A DNA stretch of 64,000 nt from Paenibacillus oralis (GCF_003863965.1 NZ_RRCN01000001.1:3554304-3618303); one strand, 5' to 3'; positions 55,707 through 64,000 are shown, numbered from the stretch's first letter. Translations and numbers: made by a program. The notes: a model not told the origin generated them from the sequence alone.

Positions 55707-56063
55707 ATGGATCAACATCCGTCTAACACATCTTATCCGTACGAATCATTCAACAGCAATTACCCGCCAGGCCAGCCGCCAATGCCGGCCAAAACGAACG
55801 GCAAATCGATCGCTTCGCTGGTGCTTGGCATATTGTCGATTGTCATACCTTATATCGGCTTTATTTTGGGAATTGTCGCTATCGTGTTTTCCACGTTGGC
55901 CTTCAAGGAACTTAAAAAGACGAATGAACAAGGGAAAGGCTTAACCGTAGCGGGGCTCGTCTGCGGCATTATCGGGACGGCATTATACGGAATTATCCTG
56001 CTGTTCATTGTCATCTTTGTCATTGCGTTCGCAGCAACGCCGGACTTGTACACGAACTTTTAG
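55707..56063 (+). CDS. DUF4190 membrane protein
   Basis: 118 residues: Pro/Asn/Ser-rich N-terminus, then two hydrophobic segments (SLVLGILSIVIPYIGFILGIVAIVFSTLA and GLVCGIIGTALYGIILLFIVIFVIAFAA) as in DUF4190 proteins. Function unknown. GGGAGGA precedes the ATG. Confidence 0.88.
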   Translation: MDQHPSNTSYPYESFNSNYPPGQPPMPAKTNGKSIASLVLGILSIVIPYIGFILGIVAIVFSTLAFKELKKTNEQGKGLTVAGLVCGIIGTALYGIILLFIVIFVIAFAATPDLYTNF

Positions 56064-56161
56064 GATGATTGTAAGAGAGGGAGAGAGCATCGGTGCCTTA
56101 GGGCCCGGTGTTTTTTCGTTATTACAGGCACGCTGCCTGCATTTGGAGGAGGTTGGGGGAT

Positions 56162-56354
56162 TAACGGTAAAAAAGGGCCCTATTTTCATCAAAAAAGAAG
56201 CTAAGCAAAGATAGAGGAATTTTTTACCGCTATTTTAGAAAAATGAGGTCAAAAGGCGCTTTTTCCTGGCTGGGTGATCAAATAGGGGCAAAAAGTTCCG
56301 CTATTTTGCATACCTGGGGGAAAATCTCAAATATAGCGACACAAATTACCGCTA
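56162..56354. repeat. Four-site array D (TAACGG/TAGCGG words)
   Basis: Sites 56162-56182 and 56212-56232 (TAACGGTAAAA..., TAGAGGAATTTT...CCGCTA), 56283-56303 and 56334-56354 (better read inverted: TAGCGGAAC..., TAGCGGTAA...). Spacings 50, 71, 51; the central gap is 9 bp longer than in arrays A2, B and C. The A/T-rich core makes orientation less certain. Confidence 0.78.
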
Positions 56355-56468
56355 TTTCCGGCAACGAGGCTGCCCCATCCATTCCCATTCCTTCTCCATG
56401 ACAAGTCAATGGGCCGCGGTATAATCGTGGGGAAAAACTACCGCTAATCGCGGTCTGTCTTCTTAGAT

Positions 56469-56497
56469 TTTACGCCGGTAGTTGTTTTTCTTATAAT
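56469..56497 (+). promoter_or_regulatory. Promoter of tex
   Basis: TTTACG, 17 bp, perfect TATAAT. A hairpin with T-run (AACTACCG / CGGTAGTT, 56436-56483) overlaps the -35 and could insulate tex from upstream transcription. Confidence 0.65.
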
Positions 56498-56536
56498 AGA
56501 AACAATCGCTATTTTTCAATGAAAGAGGGATCCACA

Positions 56537-58759
56537 TTGTCGCAATCGGAATCGAACGGAACCGCCGGACAGCAAGTCGTTGATACGGAAGAACAGGAAC
56601 GGATTGTCGCCCAAATCGCCAAGGAGCTAAGCTTGTCCTTGAAGCAGGTGCGCACGACGATCGGGCTGCTTGACGAAGGCAACACGATCCCGTTTATCGC
56701 CCGCTACCGCAAGGAAATGACGGGGGAACTGGATGAAAATCAGCTTCGCAATATCGAGGAACGCACGCAGTATCTCCGCAACTTGGAGGAACGGAAAAAG
56801 GAAGTCGTCCGAATCATTGACGAGCAGGGAAAACTGACGGACGAACTGGCAGCGGCGATCGCCCGGGCGGTGAAACTGCAGGAAGTGGAGGATTTGTATC
56901 GGCCGTACCGGCAGAAACGCAAGACGCGGGCCAGCGTTGCCAAGGAGAAAGGGCTGGAATCGCTGGCCGAATGGCTGTTGTCCCAGCCGAAACAGGGAGA
57001 GCCGCTGGCGGAAGCGGCCAAATACGTGAAGCCCGAAGCGGAGCACCCCGTGGAGTCGGCGGAGGAGGCGCTGCAGGGGGCGATGGATATCATCGCCGAG
57101 ATTATCGCGGACGACGCCGCGATCCGGGCCTGGGTTCGCGCGCATACGATGGATCGCGGCCTGATGGTGTCCGAAGCCAAAACGCCGGACGAGGAATCCG
57201 TGTACGAGATGTATTACGACTATCGGGAGCCGGCAAAAAAAATGCCGTCCCACCGTATTTTGGCCATGAACCGCGGTGAGCGGGAAAACTTGCTTAAAGT
57301 AACGCTTGAGGTGGAAACGGAACCTATTCTTCGCCATATTGCCGGTAAAGTGATCAAAGGCCGTTCGGTTACGGAAGAAGTGCTGAAGACGGCGATCGAA
57401 GATGCGTACAAGCGTCTGATCGCCCCGTCGATCGAGCGGGAGGTCCGCGGAGAATTGACGGAGAAGGCGGAACGCCAGGCGATTTCCATCTTTGCCGCCA
57501 ATTTGCGCAGCCTGCTGCTGCAGCCGCCGGTTCGCGGCAAAATCGTGCTTGGCGTTGACCCGGCGTACCGGACCGGCTGCAAGCTGGCCGTGGTGGACGA
57601 TACCGGCAAGCTGCTGGAGGTCGCGGTGACTTATCCGACGCCGCCGAACAACAAGAAGCGGGAAGCGGCCGCCAAGTTCAACGAGCTGATCGGCAAATAC
57701 GGCGTGGAGCTGATCGTGATCGGCAACGGTACGGCTTCCCGTGAAACGGAGCAGTTTGTGGCCGAGGTGATCGCCGAGCGGCGCGACCGGGAGCTGGCGT
57801 ATTTGATCGTCAACGAGGCGGGGGCCAGCGTGTATTCCGCCTCCAAGCTCGCCCAGGAGGAGTTTCCCGATCTGGACGTCGCCGAGCGAAGCGCGGCATC
57901 GATCGCGCGGCGGCTGCAGGACCCGCTTGCCGAACTGGTCAAAATCGAGCCGAGGGCGATCGGCGTCGGGCAATATCAGCATGACGTCTCCCAGAAGCTG
58001 CTGGACGAAAGCCTCAAAAATGTCGTGGAATCGGCGGTTAACCATGTCGGGGTGGACGTCAACACGGCCTCGCCGGCGCTGCTGTCCTACGTTTCCGGGG
58101 TCAATGCCACGACGGCGAAAAACATCGTGAAGTTCCGCGAGGAAAACGGGCGCTTCCAAAACCGCAAGCAGCTGCAGAAGGTGCCGCGGCTCGGCGCCAA
58201 AACGTTCGAGCAGTGCGTCGGCTTTATGCGGATCAATGAAGGCAAAAATCCGCTCGACCAGACGCCGATTCACCCCGAGTCTTACGAGGTGGTAAACCGG
58301 CTGTTCGCGGAGCTTGGCGTCAGCCTCGATCAGCTTGGCTCCAAGGAGCTGGCGGAGCGGCTGTCCTCCCTTGATCCGCAGGAGCTGGCCGCCCGGCTGG
58401 ACGTTGGCGTGCCGACGCTGCGCGATATTTTGGACAGCCTGCAGCGCCCGGGGCGGGACCCGCGCGAAGAGCTCCCGCTGCCGATTTTCCGCACCGACGT
58501 GCTGAAGATCGAGGATTTGACGCCGGGTATGGAATTGCAGGGCACCGTCCGCAATGTGATCGATTTCGGCGCTTTCGTCGACATCGGCATCAAAAACGAC
58601 GGACTCGTGCACATCTCCCAGATGAGCAACGGGTACGTCAAGCATCCGATGGATGTCGTCTCCGTCGGGGACAATGTCACCGTGTGGGTGCTGAATGTGG
58701 ATGTCAAAAAGGGCCGGGTCGGATTAACGATGCGCAAGCCGGCCGGTATAGAGGCTTAA
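56537..58759 (+). CDS. tex: Tex-family RNA-binding protein (YdcI-like)
   Basis: 740 residues: N-terminal Tex helical region, YqgF/RuvC-like nuclease-fold domain (LGVDPAYRTGCKLAVVDDTG), helix-hairpin-helix repeats (VDVNTASPALLSYVSGVN) and a C-terminal S1 RNA-binding domain (GMELQGTVRNVIDFGAFVDI). Involved in transcription or translation quality control. I prefer the TTG at 56537, with AGAGGG seven bases upstream, over the ATG at 56519, which has none. Confidence 0.95.
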   Translation: MSQSESNGTAGQQVVDTEEQERIVAQIAKELSLSLKQVRTTIGLLDEGNTIPFIARYRKEMTGELDENQLRNIEERTQYLRNLEERKKEVVRIIDEQGKLTDELAAAIARAVKLQEVEDLYRPYRQKRKTRASVAKEKGLESLAEWLLSQPKQGEPLAEAAKYVKPEAEHPVESAEEALQGAMDIIAEIIADDAAIRAWVRAHTMDRGLMVSEAKTPDEESVYEMYYDYREPAKKMPSHRILAMNRGERENLLKVTLEVETEPILRHIAGKVIKGRSVTEEVLKTAIEDAYKRLIAPSIEREVRGELTEKAERQAISIFAANLRSLLLQPPVRGKIVLGVDPAYRTGCKLAVVDDTGKLLEVAVTYPTPPNNKKREAAAKFNELIGKYGVELIVIGNGTASRETEQFVAEVIAERRDRELAYLIVNEAGASVYSASKLAQEEFPDLDVAERSAASIARRLQDPLAELVKIEPRAIGVGQYQHDVSQKLLDESLKNVVESAVNHVGVDVNTASPALLSYVSGVNATTAKNIVKFREENGRFQNRKQLQKVPRLGAKTFEQCVGFMRINEGKNPLDQTPIHPESYEVVNRLFAELGVSLDQLGSKELAERLSSLDPQELAARLDVGVPTLRDILDSLQRPGRDPREELPLPIFRTDVLKIEDLTPGMELQGTVRNVIDFGAFVDIGIKNDGLVHISQMSNGYVKHPMDVVSVGDNVTVWVLNVDVKKGRVGLTMRKPAGIEA

Positions 58760-58790
58760 TCTTAAGCCTCCGTATGTATAAATGTTTAAA

Positions 58791-58830
58791 AGTGCCGGAC
58801 GCTGATCCCCAGCGGCCCGGCGCTTTTTTT
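58791..58830 (+). terminator. Terminator of tex
   Basis: AGTGCCGG-A-CGCTG pairs with CAGCG-GC-CCGGCGCT, followed by eight T. Confidence 0.94.
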
Positions 58831-58903
58831 TGAAAGGAAAAATGACCGCTCGACGCGGCTTGTCATATTTGAAAGCACGTCGGCCTCTGGGGATGCCTTT
58901 GAA

Positions 58904-59088
58904 TAGTTGTAGAAGATACAGCTATTGACCGGAAAGTGGAGCCGGGCCCTTGCTTAATTGCAAATCGTGCAATTAAATCTGCATAATTCGCAGGACTAGC
59001 GCGGAAGTTTGAATGTAGTTGTAGGAGATGCAATTAAAACGTGTTAACCCGCTTTTTTATTGCTATCTAATTGTACGTTTTGCAACTA
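58904..59088. repeat. Four-site array E1 (TAGTTGTA/TAATTGCA words)
   Basis: 21-bp dyads at 58904-58924, 58955-58975, 59016-59036 and 59068-59088, spaced 51, 61, 52. Related in sequence to array A1. Sites 1 and 3 read alike, site 2 is nearly palindromic, and site 4 is inverted. Confidence 0.85.
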
Positions 59089-59131
59089 ATCGCCCAGAGC
59101 CAACAACTAAATCTAATAGGTGAAATGTTGT

Positions 59132-59317
59132 CATTGGATATATCCAATAGAATTGGAAGAACGCTGGTAAATACAGTCGCTTGATTGGATATTTTCCAAT
59201 AGACGGTGCTCAGTGGGAGGCAAAACAGGCGGTTTGAGCAAAATCTATTGGATTTTTTCCAATGAGGATTCCAAATGGTGTTCGACTTCCGACAATCTAT
59301 TGGATATTTCCAATGAG
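59132..59317. repeat. Four-site array E2 (ATTGG-CCAAT words)
   Basis: Near-perfect dyads ATTGGATATATCCAAT (59132-59151), ATTGGATATTTTCCAAT (59183-59203), then inverted copies at 59244-59266 and 59296-59317. The asymmetric flank (C/GATTGG on one side, CCAATAGA on the other) shows the orientation: two forward, two inverted. Spacings 51, 61, 52. Confidence 0.9.
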
Positions 59318-59391
59318 GGCGTGAATGCGACTCCGATATTTCTGGCTTTCAGGAGAGTATGTTGATCGCTTATCCTGCGCCTATTAAACCG

Positions 59392-60075
59392 CTACAGGCC
59401 AACGGACTGCTTCAGTTTGTCCGGGTCGCGGACAAGAATTATCTTCTTATTCACCTGGATCAATTCGCTGCACTGCAAATCCTGCATCACTTTGGTTACG
59501 GTCTCTCTGACGGTTCCGGACATATCGGCGAGCTGCTGGTGAGTGAGCTTGAAGGCGATGAGGAAACCTTCGGGTTTGCGCGTTCCATGCTGCTCGATCA
59601 GCCTCAGCAAGGTTCTGACGATCCGCGTCCGGGCATCAAACAGCGTTAAATCCATAATCACTTCGTTTGCTTTGCTCAGCCGGCTTAGGGCGGTCTCCAA
59701 AATTTTCAGGCAGATGAGCGGATTATGCATCAGCATGCATATGAAGTCCCGCCGTTTGAGAACATAGAGCACTGGCTTCTCAATTGCCCGGGCGGAAGCG
59801 GCACGATCCCGTACACTTTCCAGCAAAGCCATTTCTCCGAAAAAGTCCCCTTCGCTCAGCACGGAAAGAATGATTTCCCGGTTTTCGTCATTGCGATAAA
59901 TATGGATGATGCCGGATTGAATCAAATACAGTTCGTCCCCTTCATCGGCCTCGTGAAAAACGATCGTTCCTTTATCGTATTCCCGCGTGATGAATAACGG
60001 GGCGATTTTGGCCAAATCGGCGTAAGTAAGATGCTCGAAAAAAGGAAAGCTCCGTATTAACTCCAATTCGTTCAT
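59392..60075 (-). CDS. Crp/Fnr-family transcriptional regulator
   Basis: 227 residues: cyclic-nucleotide-binding-type sensor domain (HEADEGDELYLIQSGIIHIYR, GDFFGEMALLE) and C-terminal winged HTH (FKLTHQQLADMSGTVRETVTKVMQDLQ). No Fe-S cysteine cluster, so it is not a classical Fnr. Signal unknown. A poor GGAGG-type signal (AGGAGGCG) precedes the ATG. Confidence 0.92.
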   Translation of the reverse strand: MNELELIRSFPFFEHLTYADLAKIAPLFITREYDKGTIVFHEADEGDELYLIQSGIIHIYRNDENREIILSVLSEGDFFGEMALLESVRDRAASARAIEKPVLYVLKRRDFICMLMHNPLICLKILETALSRLSKANEVIMDLTLFDARTRIVRTLLRLIEQHGTRKPEGFLIAFKLTHQQLADMSGTVRETVTKVMQDLQCSELIQVNKKIILVRDPDKLKQSVGL

Positions 60076-60183
60076 CGCAACGCCTCCTATGCAAAAAATG
60101 CTTTAGTCCCGCCACCTATCACATTAATGAGAAATAATTCGCGAATGATCGACAATTTCCTTCAAATTTGAAAATACCACACA

Positions 60184-60197
60184 AGAAAACGCTTGCA
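60184..60197 (+). promoter_or_regulatory. Candidate cre site (CcpA)
   Basis: AGAAAACGCTTGCA matches the cre consensus TGNAANCGNWNNCA apart from the first base and overlaps the -35 of the lacI promoter. Confidence 0.5.
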
Positions 60198-60221
60198 ACC
60201 CAAAACGGGTTGTGATATAAA
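60193..60221 (+). promoter_or_regulatory. Promoter of the LacI-type regulator
   Basis: TTGCAA, 17 bp, TATAAA. Between -35 and -10 lies an inverted repeat CAACCC-N5-GGGTTG (60196-60212). Confidence 0.7.
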
Positions 60222-60230
60222 AGGAATATA

Positions 60231-60248
60231 AATCTAAACGATTAAATT
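60231..60248. promoter_or_regulatory. LacI-type operator (imperfect)
   Basis: AATCTAAACGATTAAATT, 16 of 18 bases identical to the perfect operator at 61409. It lies just after the -10, implying autoregulation. Confidence 0.75.
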
Positions 60249-60282
60249 AATGTTTAACGGATCAAATCCGGGGGAGGGGAAC

Positions 60283-61329
60283 ATGTCCAATCCGAGCATC
60301 AAAGATATTGCCGCCAAAGCCAATGTATCCACGGCGACCGTCTCTTACGTGCTGAACGGAACGCGGAACGTCCGTCCCAAAACCCGCGAGCGGGTGCTGG
60401 CCGTGATCGAAGAGCTGAACTATAAGCCGAACGACATCGCCAAAAGCTTAAAGCGGCGGCGCACCGACACAATCGGCGTGATCGCCGAGGACGTCACCGT
60501 GTTCAACACGCCGGAGATTATCGACGGAATCAACGATTACGGCGACCGCCACGATTTGCATATCCTGCTGACGAACCTGCGGCTCGACAAACGGATCGGC
60601 CGGGATTTCGAGCATACGGACCAATACCGGAAATATGCGACAAGCGCGGTTTCCGAGCTGCTCAGCAAGCAGGTTGACGGGATCATTTACATCGGCGTGC
60701 ATCCCCGGGATTTAACCGGATTGATCGACAGCGAAGGCAAACCGATCGTTTATACGTACGCCTATACTCAAAACGACATGGCTATCCAATACAATGACGA
60801 ACAGGCTTCTTACGAAGCGATGTCCTACCTGGTTGGCAGGGGCCACCGGAGAATCGCCATCATCAGCGGACTGATGGATTCCATTCCATCCCGGCTGCGC
60901 CTTAACGGTTACTACAAGGCGGTGACCGAATTCGAGCTTCCTTTTGACCCGCTGCTGATTAAAATGGGGGACTGGGAGCGGGAATCCGGCTATCGCTTGA
61001 CCCGGGAGCTGCTGTCCTTGCCCGAGCCGCCCACGGCAATCCTTGCAATGAACGACGTGATGGCGGTTGGCGTGCTGCAGGCTGCGAACGAAGCAGGGGT
61101 GAACATCCCGGCGGATTTGTCCGTCATCGGGTTCGACAACCGGGAGTTTAGCGATTATTTAAGCCCGCGGATTACGACTATGGATCTGCCGCTGCATGAA
61201 ATGGGCTACCGCGCAATGGAAACGCTGCATGACGTGATCCGAGGAAAGCAGGTGGAGCGTCCGGAGATGCCGGTGTGCCGGCTGATTGAACGGGATTCCG
61301 TGGCGCCTCCGAAAGGCGGAAAGCTTTGA
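60283..61329 (+). CDS. LacI-family transcriptional regulator
   Basis: 348 residues: N-terminal HTH and hinge (SIKDIAAKANVSTATVSYVLNGTRNVRPKTRERV) and a periplasmic-binding-protein-like sugar-sensing domain. The start at 60283 has GGAGGGG seven bases upstream. Precedes a sugar ABC operon whose promoter region carries the same operator. Confidence 0.94.
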   Translation: MSNPSIKDIAAKANVSTATVSYVLNGTRNVRPKTRERVLAVIEELNYKPNDIAKSLKRRRTDTIGVIAEDVTVFNTPEIIDGINDYGDRHDLHILLTNLRLDKRIGRDFEHTDQYRKYATSAVSELLSKQVDGIIYIGVHPRDLTGLIDSEGKPIVYTYAYTQNDMAIQYNDEQASYEAMSYLVGRGHRRIAIISGLMDSIPSRLRLNGYYKAVTEFELPFDPLLIKMGDWERESGYRLTRELLSLPEPPTAILAMNDVMAVGVLQAANEAGVNIPADLSVIGFDNREFSDYLSPRITTMDLPLHEMGYRAMETLHDVIRGKQVERPEMPVCRLIERDSVAPPKGGKL

Positions 61330-61373
61330 CATGTAAACTTTAAAGCTGATTTTTTTGAACACATGCTTAACGG

Positions 61374-61400
61374 GAAACTTTCGCTATGAAAGTTTCTTTA
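61374..61400 (+). terminator. Terminator after the regulator
   Basis: Perfect 9-bp stem GAAACTTTC / GAAAGTTTC with a 5-nt loop. The T-run is short (TTTATCC). Confidence 0.6.
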
Positions 61401-61408
61401 TCCAATAA

Positions 61409-61426
61409 AATCTAAACGTTTAGATT
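61409..61426. promoter_or_regulatory. Perfect LacI-type operator of the sugar operon
   Basis: AATCTAAACGTTTAGATT, an 18-bp perfect palindrome with the central CG typical of LacI-family sites. It overlaps a TAAAAT -10-like sequence at 61406-61411, fitting repression of the transport operon. Confidence 0.88.
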
Positions 61427-61518
61427 CCGACGCGGTGATACCTTGCGAATGGGGAGCCAAGGGCTTGCCCCGCAAGTTCACATATAACATCAACCATAAA
61501 TCTTAAGGAGGGGTTCGT

Positions 61519-62817
61519 GTGAAAAAGAGCAAAAAATGGTTTGTCCTTGCCTTGGTCAGCGCGTTATGTCTCGGTCTGTTGTCCGCTTGCGGGGGTAAAA
61601 ATGAAAGCGGTGCCAATACAGGTGGGGCGGCAGACGGCGGTGAAAACGGGGCAGAGCAAGTGACGCTGCGGTTTATGACCTGGGACTCCGGACAAACGCT
61701 GCAGCCTTATCAAAACGCGATCAACGCTTTTATGGAAAAGCATCCGAACATCAAGGTCAAGGTGGAATCCGTGCCGGACAACTACGACCAGAAGCTGCTG
61801 ACTTCCCTTGCTTCCGAGACGGCGCCCGATGTGTTTATGGCTTGGAACTATCCGCTTTATGTTCCGGGAGGGGCGCTGGAGGATATGCAAACCTGGGTGG
61901 ACAAAGACAACTACGATCTGAACAAATATTATCCGATCATTATGGATTACATGAAATATGACGGAAAACTGTGGGGGCTCCCGACGACCTACTCGACGCG
62001 GGCTATTTACTACAACAAAAAGCTGTTTGACGAAGCGGGCGTTCCTTATCCGCAGGACGGCTGGACCTGGGACGAGTTCGTTGATACGGTGCAAAAATTG
62101 ACCAAACCGGGCCAATACGGCTTTATTATGACGCCGGACGACGTAATGACGATGCAGCCTTATTTCTGGAGCAACGGCGGGGATATGGTCAGCGATGACG
62201 GCAAAACGGTCGAAGGTGTGCTGAACAGCCCGGAAAATGTGAAGACGATGACATTCCTGAAGCAATTGTACGACGCCTCCTCCAAAATCAATTCAGCCGG
62301 CAAATTCAGCACCAACAACGGGCTGGAGTCTTTCCAAACCGGGCAGATCGCCATGTTTGACAACGGCATGTGGCCGCTGGGGGATATGCTGAAGGAAGGC
62401 AAGCTGGATATCGGGACCGTAACGCATCCGCTTCCCGAAGGCGGAAGCCTGAAAGGCATCATCCATACGTCGGGCTACTCCATGCCGAAATCCGGCAAAA
62501 ACAAGGAAGCCGCCTGGGAACTGATCAAATTCATGTCAGGCGAGGAGGGCATCAAAATCATTACGGCCGACAAATTCGCTTTTTCGCCGGTCATTTCCGT
62601 GGATGAACAGAACGGTTACGCCAAAGATCCTTATTTGGAGTCCTTTACCAAGGAATTGGAAGGCACCGATAAGCTGATCGCCAGCATGCGCAGCGAGAAA
62701 TGGAGCCAGGCGGAAGATATGATCCGCGCCGGGGTACAGGCCATTTTCTACGGCAACGCCGATATTCAGAAAACGCTGGATGACGCATCAAAGCAAGCGC
62801 AAGCGGTTTTACAGTAA
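61519..62817 (+). CDS. Sugar ABC transporter substrate-binding lipoprotein
   Basis: 432 residues, family 1 extracellular solute-binding protein. Lipobox LLSAC; mature part starts with a Gly/Ala-rich linker. Uptake of an oligo- or monosaccharide; substrate unknown. GTG start with AAGGAGG nine bases upstream. Confidence 0.94.
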   Translation: MKKSKKWFVLALVSALCLGLLSACGGKNESGANTGGAADGGENGAEQVTLRFMTWDSGQTLQPYQNAINAFMEKHPNIKVKVESVPDNYDQKLLTSLASETAPDVFMAWNYPLYVPGGALEDMQTWVDKDNYDLNKYYPIIMDYMKYDGKLWGLPTTYSTRAIYYNKKLFDEAGVPYPQDGWTWDEFVDTVQKLTKPGQYGFIMTPDDVMTMQPYFWSNGGDMVSDDGKTVEGVLNSPENVKTMTFLKQLYDASSKINSAGKFSTNNGLESFQTGQIAMFDNGMWPLGDMLKEGKLDIGTVTHPLPEGGSLKGIIHTSGYSMPKSGKNKEAAWELIKFMSGEEGIKIITADKFAFSPVISVDEQNGYAKDPYLESFTKELEGTDKLIASMRSEKWSQAEDMIRAGVQAIFYGNADIQKTLDDASKQAQAVLQ

Positions 62818-62877
62818 CGGAATTGCGGGGAGCGCTTCCGGCGTTTCCCGCGTTTCCCCAAACGAGGTGATGACAAA

Positions 62878-63816
62878 ATGCAAGCAGCCGGCTCGGATGC
62901 CGCCATGTTGCGCCGTGCGGCCAGACGGAAAAGACGGCGCGAAAATTTCGCAGGTCTGTTTTTTATCTCTCCGTGGCTGATCGGATTCCTCCTGTTGATG
63001 TTTTTCCCGATGATGTTTTCGCTGGTTATTAGTTTTACCGAGTGGAATATGGTCGGCAGTCCTGAATTTATCGGGATTCAAAACTATGTGCAGATGTTTA
63101 CGGCCGACCCTTTTTATTGGAATGCCATGACCGTCACGTTCAAGTATGTGTTTATCATGGTTCCGCTCCAGGTGATTTTTGCGATCCTTATCGCCGTGCT
63201 GCTGAACCGGGCTTCGTATGGCATCAAGCTGTTCAGGGCCGTTTTTTACTTGCCGTCCTTGATTCAAGGGGTTACTCTGGCGCTGATTTTCAGCTGGATG
63301 CTGAACGATGATTTCGGACCGGTCAATTACATGCTGGAGCTTGTCGGCCTGCCGCGGGTGCATTGGCTGACCGATCCGAATGTCGCCTTATACGCTCTGA
63401 TCTTTATCGCGCTGTGGGGCGTTGGGTCGCCGATGGTGCTGTACCTGTCGGCCCTGCGTTCCGTTTCGTCGGAATATTACGAGGCCGCCGATATCGACGG
63501 CGCCGGTCCGATCCGCAAATTTTTCAACATTACGCTTCCGCTGATCACACCGACGATTCTGTTCAACATTCTCACCAGTCTGATCTCGGCTTTCCAGACG
63601 ATCGTGCTCGCGTTCGTTCTAACCGGCGGCGGCCCGGCCAACTCGACCTATTTCTATTCCCTGCACGTGTACCGCAACGCTTTTACGCATTTCAAAATGG
63701 GGTACGCTTCCGCGATGGCGTGGGTGATGTTTGTTCTGATCGTGCTGCTGACCGGACTTATTCTCAAATCGTCGAAATATTGGGTGTACTATGAAGCCGA
63801 TGGAGGTGGACACTGA
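62878..63816 (+). CDS. Sugar ABC transporter permease (MalF type)
   Basis: 312 residues, six membrane helices, EAA loop in EYYEAADIDGAGPIRKFFNITLP. Forms the channel with the next permease. GAGGTG seven to ten bases before the ATG. Confidence 0.95.
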   Translation: MQAAGSDAAMLRRAARRKRRRENFAGLFFISPWLIGFLLLMFFPMMFSLVISFTEWNMVGSPEFIGIQNYVQMFTADPFYWNAMTVTFKYVFIMVPLQVIFAILIAVLLNRASYGIKLFRAVFYLPSLIQGVTLALIFSWMLNDDFGPVNYMLELVGLPRVHWLTDPNVALYALIFIALWGVGSPMVLYLSALRSVSSEYYEAADIDGAGPIRKFFNITLPLITPTILFNILTSLISAFQTIVLAFVLTGGGPANSTYFYSLHVYRNAFTHFKMGYASAMAWVMFVLIVLLTGLILKSSKYWVYYEADGGGH

Positions 63817-64000
63817 TGCACATACTGACGCGAAAAAAACGAATTCAGACGCTGCTGTTCCAAATTTTGATCCTGCTGCTTGCCGCGGCGTTCCTGTTTC
63901 CGATCGCCTGGATGTTGTCTACCGCGCTGAAAGCGCCGGAGGATATTTTTACGCCGAAGCCGGAGCTGATTCCCGATACGTGGCAGTTCCGCAATTTTGC
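63816..64000 (+). CDS. Sugar ABC transporter permease (MalG type), partial
   Basis: The start overlaps the stop of the preceding permease (ATG inside TGATG). The visible 61 or so residues (LLFQILILLLAAAFLFPIAW, KAPEDIFTPKPELIP) match the N-terminus of MalG-like permeases. Cut by the window end. Confidence 0.92.
   Translation, partial: MHILTRKKRIQTLLFQILILLLAAAFLFPIAWMLSTALKAPEDIFTPKPELIPDTWQFRNF

Larger units (their letters stand above)
56064..56536. other. 473-bp gap with array D and the tex promoter
   Basis: After the DUF4190 stop, a weak stem-loop with T-run ends near 56118. Array D follows (56162-56354), then a hairpin (56436-56483) and the tex promoter. Bases 56355-56435 show nothing. 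Confidence 0.65.
58760..59391. other. 632-bp gap with terminator and arrays E1 and E2
   Basis: Contains the tex terminator and two four-site arrays 43 bp apart. Bases 58831-58903 and 59318-59391 show nothing. Confidence 0.8.

Noticed and set aside
56627..58645. 672-residue open frame antisense to tex
   Set aside because: It mirrors the codon structure of tex, has a composition rich in Arg, Gln and His without family motifs, and lacks a ribosome binding site.

Overview
The window looks like chromosomal DNA of a spore-forming Bacillota bacterium, most likely a member of the Paenibacillaceae. I base this on moderately high GC, strong AGGAGG-type ribosome binding sites, CIRCE-controlled groES-groEL, the tsaE-tsaB-rimI-tsaD / ABC-F / moaC / tatA-tatC / groESL block and the ydcC-alr-ndoAI-ndoA-tex block (both known from Bacillus subtilis), GbsR-type control of an OpuA transporter, and MacB/YknXYZ-like, LytTR-DUF3021 and CgeB-like genes. 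I see no rRNA, tRNA, CRISPR array, intact insertion sequence or prophage. I cannot name the species.

Layout. Bases 1-3495 hold the end of a cardiolipin synthase and a bacterial non-homologous end-joining set in which the LigD polymerase and ligase are separate genes next to ku. Bases 4385-7585 carry the t6A tRNA-modification genes tsaE, tsaB and tsaD with rimI. Bases 7669-10490 have a bactofilin/M23 peptidase pair and a chromosomal ParM-like actin. Bases 10836-16125 are small housekeeping and accessory genes (DUF6157, AAC(3)-like, rhodanese, cysK, an odd lipoprotein, YciI). A cluster of DnaA boxes lies at 16160-16408, before the ABC-F ATPase. Then come 5-formyl-THF cyclo-ligase, moaC, a MoaB/Mog protein, tatA, tatC and groESL. 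Bases 24034-25325 hold a VapBC-like toxin-antitoxin pair and a decayed NosD-like gene. Bases 25350-33024 are a glycan or spore-surface gene cluster (HAD, ATP-grasp, CgeB-like glycosyltransferase, SDR epimerase, a glycosyltransferase fused to a DNRLRE-like domain, a Gfo/Idh dehydrogenase and a DegT aminotransferase). Bases 34706-38561 are an OpuA glycine-betaine transporter with a divergent GbsR-like regulator. Next are a membrane alpha/beta hydrolase, an amino-acid permease, an MFS exporter, a TetR/YmcC-like divergent pair and a LytTR-DUF3021-ABC operon. Then come ydcC-alr-ndoAI-ndoA, a YknXYZ-like efflux operon, DUF4190, tex, a Crp-family regulator, and a LacI-controlled sugar ABC transporter that runs off the end.

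The most unusual signal is not a gene. Seven intergenic arrays (3827-4011, 4167-4349, 11540-11722, 43903-44085, 56162-56354, 58904-59088, 59132-59317) share one blueprint: four imperfect-dyad sites of about 21 bp, the first two in one orientation and the last two inverted, with start-to-start spacings close to 50/62/50 bp. Three of them span exactly 183 bp. Different arrays use different, largely unrelated words (TAACGG..., TAACTGCA..., ATTGG...CCAAT, TAGCGG...) in the same geometry, so the geometry rather than one sequence appears to be conserved. I know of no published description. The second strongest non-coding signal is the DnaA-box cluster upstream of the ydiF-like ABC-F gene, which matches the position of a known B. 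subtilis DnaA-box cluster (gcp-ydiF).
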